In this document: one piece after another, positions 17,374-26,105 of the stretch
Layout of the letters: every line of letters begins with the position of its first letter
Position numbering within the stretch: the stretch's first letter is position 1
Source of the DNA: BM520 sp964474455
GTDB taxonomy: Bacteria; Bacteroidota; Bacteroidia; Bacteroidales; BM520
DNA: 64,000 nucleotides
Assembly (NCBI GenBank): GCA_964474455.1
Contig: CAYYSU010000005.1
Span: forward strand, 1 to 64,000
Reading direction: 5' to 3'
Program-made: the position numbers and the translations under genes
Notes under the pieces: model-generated
The model's database searches: none
The model's input: only the letters and a program-made list of their open reading frames with translations
Told to the model about the DNA's origin: nothing

Positions 17374-17406
17374 AAACCGACACCTCAATAATATAAGTGC
17401 CGGTTT
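17374..17406. terminator. Bidirectional terminator between convergent genes
   Basis: Stem AAACCGACAC / GTGCCGGTTT with one mismatch and a 13-base loop, flanked by A-run and T-rich ends. It separates the PorT-like gene from the convergent unknown gene and could serve both. Confidence 0.65.
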
Positions 17407-17426
17407 GTATCTTTAGGTTTTTAATT

Positions 17427-18206
17427 CTAATATGGTTTAATGCGATAAGCAGAGCGCCACCAGCTGTAGTGGTTTCTCTGTAACTCATCCAGTGATGGGT
17501 ATTTGTAGAATATTGTGTTATCCTGATCCGCCACAAAGAATCCATTCTTGATAGTCTGAAACAGAATGTCACCGACATAAAAACGGATGATCGTTTTTGT
17601 TGGCTTGGTATCTTTACTCTTAAGATCTATCAAACAGTCACGCATGTGGTTGATATTGGAATATGGCAGGTTTGTGGAGTATCCTGAGACAGGATTTGTT
17701 GCCAGTTCACCAAGACGTAACTCCACGAAAACGAGCTTAGGGAAGCTAACCGCATTGTCATGTGAGGTCATAAATTTACCATAAGCTACCGGATCGAGGT
17801 TGCTGGCAACCCTTGGGTGAGCGGGGCAGAGCTGTTGGTAAAGGTGCAACGGAGTTGATTCCTGGGGCTTATATTCAGACTTTACAAGTTCTAATGTTTT
17901 ACCATCTTCGGTGATAAGGTATAGATTCTTAAGTGCGTCCAAAGGTATATGCTCAAGAGCACGATAGGTAGAGAGGTATTTTGATCGCTTCGGCTTCCCG
18001 TCAGGCATAGGAACACACTCTTTCTCAATAATATCCAATGGGAAGTATGTTTCATCGAGTTTCTCAACATCAACCTCAAAAAACATTGCCTGTCCTTTTG
18101 TTCGCTTCTTGGCCCCAACAGCCAGATAATCACCAAAATCCTGTGGGGGAAGCATACTGGAAATAAGCGCTTCCGGTGTCATTGACAAATAAACATATCT
18201 TTTCAT
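17427..18206 (-). CDS. Conserved-looking hypothetical protein, 259 residues
   Basis: I do not recognise this protein. It has no signal peptide and no membrane helix, so it should be cytoplasmic. The sequence is of mixed alpha/beta character and ends in an aromatic-rich stretch (HYSWWRSAYRIKPY). Codon use looks like its neighbours, and no other frame is open over the same length, so it is a real gene. It stands alone between queG (same strand, 59 bases upstream) and the PorT-like gene (convergent). No exact promoter box is seen in front of it. Confidence 0.7.
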   Translation of the reverse strand: MKRYVYLSMTPEALISSMLPPQDFGDYLAVGAKKRTKGQAMFFEVDVEKLDETYFPLDIIEKECVPMPDGKPKRSKYLSTYRALEHIPLDALKNLYLITEDGKTLELVKSEYKPQESTPLHLYQQLCPAHPRVASNLDPVAYGKFMTSHDNAVSFPKLVFVELRLGELATNPVSGYSTNLPYSNINHMRDCLIDLKSKDTKPTKTIIRFYVGDILFQTIKNGFFVADQDNTIFYKYPSLDELQRNHYSWWRSAYRIKPY

Positions 18207-18265
18207 ATATATCTTTGTTAAAGTTTGTAATCAGTATTTTTTCTAGTATTGACCAAAAATAACAA

Positions 18266-19198
18266 TTATTTATGAATCGTGCTATCCACAAATCGGATAT
18301 TACGTATTATATTCTCCTCGCCACATCTCAGCAGTGCTGTGTTTTTGAATATTTTCTTAAAACTTTCATCATTTGTTGAGGTCACACCATCCTTTTGCAG
18401 CGTTGATATTGCTGATATTGTTTTAAACAGAGGCTCTTTGTGAGGTGTTGCAAACTTGTTCCATGGGCATACCTGCTGACAAATATCACAACCGAAGATT
18501 TGTTTTCTGAAGTCATGGTTCATCTCTTCATTAAAATTGGATTTATGTTCTATGGTTAGATAGGAGATGCATCTGTTGGCATCGAGCACTCCCGGCGCTC
18601 TTATGGCTTCCGTTGGACAGGCATCAATGCAGCGCGTACATGTGCCACATCGATCCTCTACAGGTACATCAACAGCAGCCTCTAAGGTGGTGATAATTTC
18701 TCCAATAAAAAACCAGGATCCTCTCTTTGGATGTATCAGGCAGGAGTTTTTTCCTATCCAACCCAACCCGGCCTGCCTGGCCCAGGCTCTCTCCAGTACC
18801 GGTGCTGAATCCGTGAAAACACGATATTTATGCGCTCCAAAGGTATCAGTGAGACGCTCTGCAAGCTGTTGTAACTTTTGCTTTATGATATAATGATAAT
18901 CATAGCCTTGCGCATACATGGAGACTCTGTATTTGTTGTTTTTTTCGGGCTTCTCATCATAATAATTATACAAAACAGATATTACAGATCTGGCATTCTC
19001 CACCAGCAGCCCGGGATTCAGCCTTTTATCCATATTTCGCTCCATATACAACATGGAGGCGTGTCTGTTTTCAGTGATAAAATTATTAAGGTGTTCCTCT
19101 TCTTCCCCTAAAACCCTTACCGATGCGATTCCGCATGCTTCGAAGCCCAGCTTTAAAGCCTCTTCTTTAATAAATGTTTTTCTTGCACCGGGATCCAT
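18266..19198 (-). CDS. queG: Epoxyqueuosine reductase
   Basis: This 310-residue cytoplasmic iron-sulfur and cobalamin enzyme carries out the last step of queuosine synthesis, reducing epoxyqueuosine to queuosine in tRNA. The C-terminal ferredoxin-like part has two 4Fe-4S motifs, CGTCTRCIDACP and CDICQQVCPWN. The N-terminal domain contains the family core ARQAGLGWIGKNSCLIHP. It starts 9 bases after ruvB on the same strand and is very likely in that operon. queA, the preceding step in the pathway, is in the same window at 58983-60227. The queG enzyme, like nrdJ, depends on cobalamin. Confidence 0.93.
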   Translation of the reverse strand: MDPGARKTFIKEEALKLGFEACGIASVRVLGEEEEHLNNFITENRHASMLYMERNMDKRLNPGLLVENARSVISVLYNYYDEKPEKNNKYRVSMYAQGYDYHYIIKQKLQQLAERLTDTFGAHKYRVFTDSAPVLERAWARQAGLGWIGKNSCLIHPKRGSWFFIGEIITTLEAAVDVPVEDRCGTCTRCIDACPTEAIRAPGVLDANRCISYLTIEHKSNFNEEMNHDFRKQIFGCDICQQVCPWNKFATPHKEPLFKTISAISTLQKDGVTSTNDESFKKIFKNTALLRCGEENIIRNIRFVDSTIHK

Positions 19199-19207
19199 AC
19201 AGATGTT

Positions 19208-20233
19208 TTATTTGAACAGTGAGTTTTGTTTCGACCCGGGAGTACGACCCAAATGGTAGTATGCTTTCTCTGTTACTTCCCGCCCGCGTGGTGTTCTTAC
19301 CAGAAAACCTTCCTGAATAAGATATGGCTCATATACCTCTTCTATTGTTCCTGCATCCTCACCAACAGCCGTTGAGATGGTGGTAAGACCCACTGGCCCA
19401 CCTTTAAATTTATCTATCATAGTGCTAAGAACTCTGTTGTCCATCTCATCGAGGCCATAGGCGTCCACGTTAAGAGCCTCCAATGAGTATTTTGCTATTT
19501 TTAGATCTACTACCCCTGTGCCTTTTATTTGTGCGAAGTCGCGGACTCTTCTCAACAGCAGGTTGGCGATACGGGGCGTTCCCCTGGATCTACGTGCTAT
19601 CTCCAGCGCTGCCTGATCTTCAATGGGTACATTTAATATTGATGAAGAACGCAAAACGATATGCTTCAGTGTTTCGGAGTCATAATAATTTAGCCTGGAA
19701 TTGATTCCGAAACGCGAGCGTAATGGTGCGGTAAGCAATCCGGATCGGGTAGTAGCGCCTATAAGCGTAAAGGGATTGAGGTCTATCTGTACACTTCTGG
19801 CGTTGGGGCCGGTATCAATAAGTATATCGATTTTATAATCTTCCATCGCCGAGTAGAGATACTCTTCCACGATTGGATTCAGGCGATGTATCTCATCGAT
19901 AAAGAGCACGTCATTTGAATTAAGATTAGTGAGCAGGCCTGCCAGTGCTCCCGGTTTGTCAAGTACCGGCCCTGATGTCATTTTTACATCCACTGCCAAT
20001 TCGTTGGCAATGATATACGAGAGAGTTGTCTTTCCTAATCCGGGAGGACCATGTAGTAACACATGGTCAAGTGCTTCGCCCCGGCGACGTGCGGCAGTAC
20101 AAAATATTATTAGGTTTTCCACTACCTTGGGTTGACCCGCAAAAGCGGCAAAATCTGTTGGTCTTAAGGCATTTTCATACTCCTGATCCGTCGGATTCAT
20201 CCGGCTCTTTTCGGGATTAAGATTATCGTTCAT
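19208..20233 (-). CDS. ruvB: Holliday junction branch migration helicase RuvB
   Basis: This is the hexameric AAA+ motor of the RuvAB complex that migrates Holliday junctions during recombinational repair. The 341-residue protein shows RPTDFAAFAGQ, Walker A GPPGLGKTT, Walker B FIDEIHRL, sensor region GATTRSGLL and the C-terminal winged helix (QEGFLVRTPRGREVT). I use the ATG at 20233. Longer upstream reading would cross the promoter box at 20254-20261 and adds unrelated residues. queG follows after 9 bases. ruvA is not nearby. Confidence 0.96.
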   Translation of the reverse strand: MNDNLNPEKSRMNPTDQEYENALRPTDFAAFAGQPKVVENLIIFCTAARRRGEALDHVLLHGPPGLGKTTLSYIIANELAVDVKMTSGPVLDKPGALAGLLTNLNSNDVLFIDEIHRLNPIVEEYLYSAMEDYKIDILIDTGPNARSVQIDLNPFTLIGATTRSGLLTAPLRSRFGINSRLNYYDSETLKHIVLRSSSILNVPIEDQAALEIARRSRGTPRIANLLLRRVRDFAQIKGTGVVDLKIAKYSLEALNVDAYGLDEMDNRVLSTMIDKFKGGPVGLTTISTAVGEDAGTIEEVYEPYLIQEGFLVRTPRGREVTEKAYYHLGRTPGSKQNSLFK

Positions 20234-20253
20234 AAAACTTTTCTTTCTAAAAC

Positions 20254-20261
20254 CAAAGATA
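20254..20261 (-). promoter_or_regulatory. -7 promoter box of ruvB-queG
   Basis: Exact TATCTTTG on the minus strand, 20 bases before the ruvB ATG. A divergent near-match box for the SPOR gene (TATCTTAG, 20270-20277) is only 8 bases away, so the two promoters overlap. Confidence 0.55.
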
Positions 20262-20297
20262 ATAATTCTTATCTTAGTGCCGTAAATAATCTGAACT

Positions 20298-20762
20298 ATG
20301 AAGAATGTTGCCTCGATAATAATTCTTCTTGTGACCGTGGCGTTTTCGCTTAGTGCACTAGCGCAGGAAGGATATGTTCGTGTAAGCCAGAGTGCTGAGA
20401 TGGATTCTCTGTTGATACGTGATAAGGAGTGGCGCACCGAAAACCCCGAATGGGAAGGGTATCGTATTCAGGTGTTTTTTGATGCAGGGAATAACTCAAA
20501 GCGTAAAGCTCAGGATGTGATGGAAGGTTTTGTTATGGAATTTGAAAAAATTCCCGCCTTTCTCTCTTTCCGAGAACCCTATTATCGGGTCAGAGTGGGA
20601 AATTTCCATACCCGGTTACAGGCTGCAGAAGTACTTTCTACAATTGCCCGCAAATATCCCGGAGCTTTTGTTGTAAAAGAAACGATAAATCCGGAAATAC
20701 CATCCTTTCAGGAACTTAATCCTCATGAGGAAAAAAAATCTGAAGAAGAGTATGAGAATTAA
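20298..20762 (+). CDS. SPOR-domain protein, exported
   Basis: This 154-residue protein has a signal peptide (about residues 1-22, ending LSALAQ). A C-terminal SPOR-type domain (about 55-135) follows, with YRIQVFFDAG, YRVRVGNFHTRLQAAEVL and a closing aliphatic strand. SPOR domains bind peptidoglycan stripped of stem peptides, often at division sites, so a periplasmic cell-wall role is likely. Its tail is strongly acidic (EEKKSEEEYEN). It is divergent from ruvB with overlapping promoters and followed 45 bases later by the universal stress protein gene. Confidence 0.85.
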   Translation: MKNVASIIILLVTVAFSLSALAQEGYVRVSQSAEMDSLLIRDKEWRTENPEWEGYRIQVFFDAGNNSKRKAQDVMEGFVMEFEKIPAFLSFREPYYRVRVGNFHTRLQAAEVLSTIARKYPGAFVVKETINPEIPSFQELNPHEEKKSEEEYEN

Positions 20763-20774
20763 AAACTATAATAC

Positions 20775-20782
20775 TATTTTTG
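20775..20782 (+). promoter_or_regulatory. -7 promoter box of the universal stress protein gene
   Basis: Exact TATTTTTG, 25 bases before the ATG at 20808. Confidence 0.5.
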
Positions 20783-20807
20783 ACGTTATAATATTAAACC
20801 TTCGGCC

Positions 20808-21653
20808 ATGAAAGATATAATTGTTGGTATAGATTTTAGCGACTGCAGTTTAAATGCTTTGGAGCATGCAGCTCATTTAGCTTATAAAACGAAGCATGAC
20901 CTATTGATGGTTTTTGTGAACAATCCAAATCGTAGCACCACTATTTTAAGTGGTGAGGTTGATATCATTACTGAAGCTAAACAACGCCTCTCAGAGTTGG
21001 TAAATAAGTATAATAAAAAATATCCAGAGGTATCATTTTCCTACAATATTAGAGAGGGAAAAGTTTTTGACAGAATTTGTGCGCAGGCAACAGAAGTAGA
21101 TGCCTTTATTGTTGTGGTGGGAACCCATGGTGCCAGTGGTTTTGAAGAGTTCTGGATTGGCAGTAATGCACAAAAAATAGTATCAATGACCCCGTGTCCT
21201 ATTCTTACTATTCGCCATTCAAGAGAAATATCTACCGACTTGAAAACAATAGTATTTCCTATTGATAGTACTTTGGAAACACGGCAAAAAGCTCCAATTA
21301 CCACAGATCTGGCACTGGCATTTGGTGCTAAAGTGCATATCCTTAAACTCTACTCCACGTCAGTAGAAGCTGTGCGTGCAACAGTAGATGCTTATGCCCG
21401 CCAGGTGAAAGATTATTTTGATACTAGTGACGTAGATACCATAATTGAAGAACGTGAGGCTGATAATATTACGAATACAACCCTCGAATATGCACGTGAA
21501 GTGGGAGCAAACCTCATATCTATCATGACTGAACAGGAAAAAACTACCCTGAACTGGTTCCTGGGAACATTCGCAAATCAGATGATCAACCACTCTGAAA
21601 TCCCTGTCCTCAGCGTCCGTCCAAAAGAATTTATTCGTACCTTATCACGATAG
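20808..21653 (+). CDS. Tandem universal stress protein (UspA-like)
   Basis: The 281-residue cytoplasmic protein consists of two Usp domains. The first (about 1-145) begins DIIVGIDFSDCSLNALEHA and has the ATP-site-like region GTHGASGFEEFWIGSNAQKI. The second (about 148-275) begins TIVFPIDST and is more divergent, with the weaker motif FLGTFANQMINHSEIPVLSV. Tandem Usp proteins of this size are common in Bacteroidota and respond to starvation or redox stress in characterised bacteria. The gene has its own promoter and a strong terminator, so it is monocistronic. Confidence 0.9.
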   Translation: MKDIIVGIDFSDCSLNALEHAAHLAYKTKHDLLMVFVNNPNRSTTILSGEVDIITEAKQRLSELVNKYNKKYPEVSFSYNIREGKVFDRICAQATEVDAFIVVVGTHGASGFEEFWIGSNAQKIVSMTPCPILTIRHSREISTDLKTIVFPIDSTLETRQKAPITTDLALAFGAKVHILKLYSTSVEAVRATVDAYARQVKDYFDTSDVDTIIEEREADNITNTTLEYAREVGANLISIMTEQEKTTLNWFLGTFANQMINHSEIPVLSVRPKEFIRTLSR

Positions 21654-21671
21654 CAGACACCCTATATATTT

Positions 21672-21710
21672 AACAGCCGTATAATCAGATGACTATACGG
21701 CTGTTTTTTT
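21672..21710 (+). terminator. Rho-independent terminator of the universal stress protein gene
   Basis: Stem AACAGCCGTAT / ATACGGCTGTT followed by a T-run, 18 bases after the stop codon. The stem continues to about 11 bp. Confidence 0.88.
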
Positions 21711-21760
21711 CGTCAGGGGCAGACACATGTGTCTGCCCTTATATCTTTCTGCCAATGAAA

Positions 21761-23149
21761 TCAGGCTATTGGCCTGTTATCTTTCATCTCGTCAACAAAA
21801 TGAGCATAGAAATGAGCTATTGTTTCAATGCCTTTGTAGAAGTTAAAGAGTGGGTAGTTTTCGTTTGGCGAATGGATAGCATCGGATTCCAAACCGAAGC
21901 CCATGAGTACAGATTTTGTTTCCAGAATATCGTTGAAACCGGCGATGATAGGTATTGATCCCCCACTGCGAACAGGAATAGGACGCTTTCCGAAGGTGTC
22001 AGTATAGGCTTTTTCTGCTGCACGGTATGCAGGAAGGTCGATAGGACAAACATAAGCCTGTCCACCATGGAGAGGTGTTACTTCCACCTTCACGCTCTTA
22101 GGTGCAATTGCCTCGAAATGCTTTTTAATCAATGTAGCGATCTTCTCGTGATTTTGATTAGGAACAAGGCGTGTAGAGACTTTAGCATAAGCCTTAGAGG
22201 GGAGTACTGTTTTTGCACCTTCTCCTGTATAACCACCCCAGATTCCACATACGTCGAATGACGGACGGATGCCGGTGCGTTCGTTGGTGCTGTATCCTGC
22301 CTCGCCCTGGAGCTCTTCCACGTCGATAGCTTTCTTATATTCTTCCATATCAAATGGCGCTTCTGCCATCAGTTTGCGCTCTTCATCAGTAACAAAAAGT
22401 ACATCATCGTAAAAACCTGGGATGGTGATGTGGTTATTCTCGTCTGTCATCTGTGTGATAAGGTCGCAGAGTACGTTTATTGGGTTAGCAACGGCACCAC
22501 CAAAAAGACCTGAGTGGAGGTCTCGGTTGGGGCCTGTAACCTCTACTTGTAAGTACGCAAGACCACGAAGACCGGTAGTGATAGAAGGAATGTCAGGGGC
22601 AATCATTCCGGTGTCAGAAACCAGAATAACATCGGATTTTAGAAGCTCCTTATTATCTTCACAAAACTTATAGAGGCTGGGCGAACCAATCTCTTCTTCA
22701 CCTTCTATCATGAACTTAACGTTACATGGAAGATTGTCTGTCTTAACGAGAATTTCAAATGCTTTGGCATGCATGAAACCTTGACCTTTATCGTCGTCAG
22801 CACCACGCGCCCAAATCTTACCATCTTTTACAACAGGCTCAAAGGGTTCTGTTTTCCATAGCTCAATAGGGTCAACGGGCATCACGTCCATGTGACCGTA
22901 CACCAGAACAGTAGGAAGAGAAGGGTCGATAATCTTCTCACCATAAGTAACAGGATTGCCTTCTGTCTCCATCACCACTGCTTTGTCTGCACCGGCTTCG
23001 AGTATCATCTTTTTCCAGTATTCAGCTGCCTTGTACATGTCGGGCTTATGCTCCGATAGCGAGCTGATAGACGGGATACGGATCAGGTCGAAGAGTTCGT
23101 CGAGGAAGCGATCTTTGTTGGCCTCAATGTAGTCATTGATAAAAGTCAT
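21761..23149 (-). CDS. M20-family dipeptidase
   Basis: This 462-residue cytoplasmic zinc peptidase is of the M20/CNDP-like dipeptidase group that cleaves dipeptides. Metal-site motifs are VYGHMDVMPVD, WARGADDDKGQ (bridging Asp) and EGEEEIGSPS (catalytic and ligand Glu). The dimerisation lid with LRGLAYLQVEVTGP and DLHSGLFGG is typical, and a late His ligand occurs in GLESDAIHSPNE. The full length fits the family. It stands alone, convergent with the Usp terminator, and only a near-match promoter box (TAACTTTA, 23198-23205) is seen. Confidence 0.92.
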   Translation of the reverse strand: MTFINDYIEANKDRFLDELFDLIRIPSISSLSEHKPDMYKAAEYWKKMILEAGADKAVVMETEGNPVTYGEKIIDPSLPTVLVYGHMDVMPVDPIELWKTEPFEPVVKDGKIWARGADDDKGQGFMHAKAFEILVKTDNLPCNVKFMIEGEEEIGSPSLYKFCEDNKELLKSDVILVSDTGMIAPDIPSITTGLRGLAYLQVEVTGPNRDLHSGLFGGAVANPINVLCDLITQMTDENNHITIPGFYDDVLFVTDEERKLMAEAPFDMEEYKKAIDVEELQGEAGYSTNERTGIRPSFDVCGIWGGYTGEGAKTVLPSKAYAKVSTRLVPNQNHEKIATLIKKHFEAIAPKSVKVEVTPLHGGQAYVCPIDLPAYRAAEKAYTDTFGKRPIPVRSGGSIPIIAGFNDILETKSVLMGFGLESDAIHSPNENYPLFNFYKGIETIAHFYAHFVDEMKDNRPIA

Positions 23150-23271
23150 AATGAATTGAATTTATGGGTTATTAATATGATATTTATTTTTAGCCCGTAA
23201 AGTTAATAAAATCTTAGAACCGGAATATTGAATCTGTTTAAAACTCTATCGGAGATAATACAAAGTGTTCA

Positions 23272-25968
23272 TTATCTCCCGGCGTTTTGCAATAACTCCT
23301 TTAAATCCGCATTGAAGCTGTCTGCCTGAATCAAATCTTCCAAGTACTGTATCATCCTGTAGCGCCACAGATGTGTGGGGTTACTGGGCACATTGATGCG
23401 TTCCTTTTGTGTCTCATCCCATCGTATCTTGCCATCAATGGCCAGTAAGTCCTGAAGTGGAAAGATGGCTAAAATAGCAGGGGAGTAGAGATGTTGAACA
23501 ATTATTTCGCGAGCCACCCATGGCTCACAGAAATATGGTGCAGCACCGAAATTTCCCAGTATGTTATTGAAGAAACGTTGTGTCTTACCACGATCCTCTT
23601 CCCACCATCCTCGGATGGTTGACATATCATGTGTTGACGGACTGGCCACCGAGAGGTAGGGATAGTCTGAGGGGTGGCTAAAATCTTTTTCCGGATCCTT
23701 GGGCATACGTTGTATCTCGAGACTCAGGATGCCCAATTCATCCATCAATCCCGGAACGCTGGCAGGTACCATGCCCAGATCTTCGCCGCACACAAGCATG
23801 TTGGTAGCGTTTACCAGAGCGGGTAGCTGCTTCATGGCATTGTTGCGCCAGAATTCATCATGACGGTGATAAAAGTAATCGTTATAGATGTTATTTATTA
23901 TATCCTTACGATAGTCGTCGAGGGCTTGGTAGCTGTATGTATAATGCAATGAGATACGAGGATGGTAGGCTTCCACTTTGGAGTGTGGGTCGCGGATAAA
24001 AAGTACCTCAGCACAAAGACTCAGCAGTCCGTCACGGATGCGTTCCCACTTCTCATCAAGAGACTCACTTTCAAATTTTCTTTTAAAATGCTCAGCAATT
24101 TTTTGTTGACTACTGTACTCCTTCTTAAGACGGTACACCTCCCATTCAATAGGCTCCAGAAATTTGTCAATCACTTCGTCGGTGTATTCGCCAAAGACAT
24201 TATTAAGGTACCACTGGTGGATGTAGGGATGTAGGAAGCGTTCGTCTTCCAGGTCGAGGCCGCGTTCGTGGAGCTCCAGACGTGTCAATGGCATGGCAGG
24301 GTTGAAATATCCCATCAAGCCCTGTGTTGATTCCATGGGTATTTCCCAGATACGAAAGAATCCCAGGATGTGATCGATGCGGTATGCATCGAAGTATTCT
24401 GCCATTTTACGGAGGCGTTTTTTCCACCAGGCGAAGTTGTTTTTTGCCATCTCATCCCATTTATAAGTGGGAAAACCCCAGTTCTGTCCGGCAACGGCAA
24501 AGTCATCCGGCGGCGCTCCCGCTTGGCCTTTGAGGTTGAAAAGCTTTGGATCTGTCCACGCATCAACGCTGTCACGAGAAATTCCAATAGGGATATCTCC
24601 CTTCATAGCTACGCCCTTATTATGAGCATAATCCACAGCATCTTTTAACTGTATATGCAAATGGTACTGAATGAAATAATGAACAGCCACATCGTCATAA
24701 TCCTGTGACAGTGGATCTGCAAAAGCTTCAACGGCTTTTTTGTTATAGATGCTGTGTGAATCCCAAAGCCTGAAATCAGCTGTTTGATAGCGGTCGCGAA
24801 GGCAGGAGAAGACAGCATATGGCACCAGCCAATCCCGGTTATCGGAAAAGAACTTTTTGAATCTTACACTTTTTAGGAACTTGGATTTGTTCAGATCATA
24901 GAAATATTTGTAATACTTCGATTTAATCTCCATCATACGGGTATAGTCAACCGACTCGTTTGAATTGAGTTCCTCTTTAAGTGCTTTGTATTGCTTTTTG
25001 TCATTCTCAGTTTTAAAATCACCCAGCATTTCGATGTGGAGGTACATTGGATGTAGTGCAATAACGGAGATTGCTTTGTATGGGTACGAGTCGAGCCAGG
25101 AGTGTGAGGCAACGGTTTCATTTATGGGAAGGATCTGTATCATCTTCATCCCGGTTTTTTCGCACCAGTCGGCCATAGCTTTCAGATCGTTGAATTCTCC
25201 AACGCCGAAGCCATTTTTACTGCGCAGGGAAAATACTGGTATTGCTACACCGGCGCCTTTCCAGTTGTGACCGCAGCGGAACGGTGTGTCGTTGATCATA
25301 AAATACTGTGATTTATCCAGCTTTGTGAGGTTGGGGATAGTACGATCGCTACCCACTTCCCAACGCTCAATAAAATTATCCATTTTATGGTATAGACAAT
25401 ATTTGTATTGTAGAGGTTCTTCTATCTTTGAAAGGTCTATCTCTGCTTTCCAGATGCCGTTTCCGGCTGCTTTCATCAACAGTGGTGCAGATTGATTCCA
25501 GTTGCCGAGTTTTTTTTGGTTTCCGGCTATTGCCACAACATACCCATCCTGAACCACAGGTGCCATCACAGAGAGAAGTAGTGTTCCTGGTTTTGATTTG
25601 ATGGTTGTTTCTTTTGCCTTTCGTGAGATGACATTGGTGAACAGTGCTGACTCCATGATGCCATTGATATCGCGTGGGCGCCAAAAATCACGTATTCGTA
25701 TCTCCCCGGCATCGCTGTCGCTGAAGTGCAGGCATCTCATCTCCCCGGCTTCGGGAATGTGGTAGCCGGGTTTTTCAAAATGATATCGATAGTGTAGATT
25801 GCAGCTTTTGCCACGAGTGTTATATGATGCTGACCACTCGCCGTTGTCGCTGTATGTCATGGGAATGCGATGTTTTTCCTTGCTGCTGTCGAGGGTGGCA
25901 TCGAGGATCTCCACCTCAAGGTGTTCTCCCCATTCTGTACAATAGTTGATATGGAAATATAGTCTCAT
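23272..25968 (-). CDS. malQ: 4-alpha-glucanotransferase (amylomaltase) with starch-binding domains
   Basis: The 898-residue enzyme transfers maltooligosaccharide units between glucans, in maltose or glycogen metabolism. Two N-terminal CBM20-like modules (about 1-110 and 125-230; second with AIAGNQKKLGNWNQ) bind starch or glycogen. The GH77 catalytic domain (about 260-890) shows YRIDHILGFFR with the nucleophile Asp and CGEDLGMVPASV with the acid/base Glu. The CBM20-bearing form resembles plant cytosolic DPE2 and Bacteroidota malQ, which act on highly branched glycans. There is no signal peptide. The next gene upstream, on the same strand, is the first receiver/PEP-binding hybrid. Confidence 0.93.
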   Translation of the reverse strand: MRLYFHINYCTEWGEHLEVEILDATLDSSKEKHRIPMTYSDNGEWSASYNTRGKSCNLHYRYHFEKPGYHIPEAGEMRCLHFSDSDAGEIRIRDFWRPRDINGIMESALFTNVISRKAKETTIKSKPGTLLLSVMAPVVQDGYVVAIAGNQKKLGNWNQSAPLLMKAAGNGIWKAEIDLSKIEEPLQYKYCLYHKMDNFIERWEVGSDRTIPNLTKLDKSQYFMINDTPFRCGHNWKGAGVAIPVFSLRSKNGFGVGEFNDLKAMADWCEKTGMKMIQILPINETVASHSWLDSYPYKAISVIALHPMYLHIEMLGDFKTENDKKQYKALKEELNSNESVDYTRMMEIKSKYYKYFYDLNKSKFLKSVRFKKFFSDNRDWLVPYAVFSCLRDRYQTADFRLWDSHSIYNKKAVEAFADPLSQDYDDVAVHYFIQYHLHIQLKDAVDYAHNKGVAMKGDIPIGISRDSVDAWTDPKLFNLKGQAGAPPDDFAVAGQNWGFPTYKWDEMAKNNFAWWKKRLRKMAEYFDAYRIDHILGFFRIWEIPMESTQGLMGYFNPAMPLTRLELHERGLDLEDERFLHPYIHQWYLNNVFGEYTDEVIDKFLEPIEWEVYRLKKEYSSQQKIAEHFKRKFESESLDEKWERIRDGLLSLCAEVLFIRDPHSKVEAYHPRISLHYTYSYQALDDYRKDIINNIYNDYFYHRHDEFWRNNAMKQLPALVNATNMLVCGEDLGMVPASVPGLMDELGILSLEIQRMPKDPEKDFSHPSDYPYLSVASPSTHDMSTIRGWWEEDRGKTQRFFNNILGNFGAAPYFCEPWVAREIIVQHLYSPAILAIFPLQDLLAIDGKIRWDETQKERINVPSNPTHLWRYRMIQYLEDLIQADSFNADLKELLQNAGR

Positions 25969-26105
25969 AACGTTGTTTTTTTTATCTGTCCTAAAGAATT
26001 AATTGTTCTTTCTTATAGGTATAAAGGTAATGAAAATTTTTAAATGCAGACTGACTTCAACATTGTGAGTAGAGGCGTTTTTTTAATCCCATGCTAAAAT
26101 TGTCA

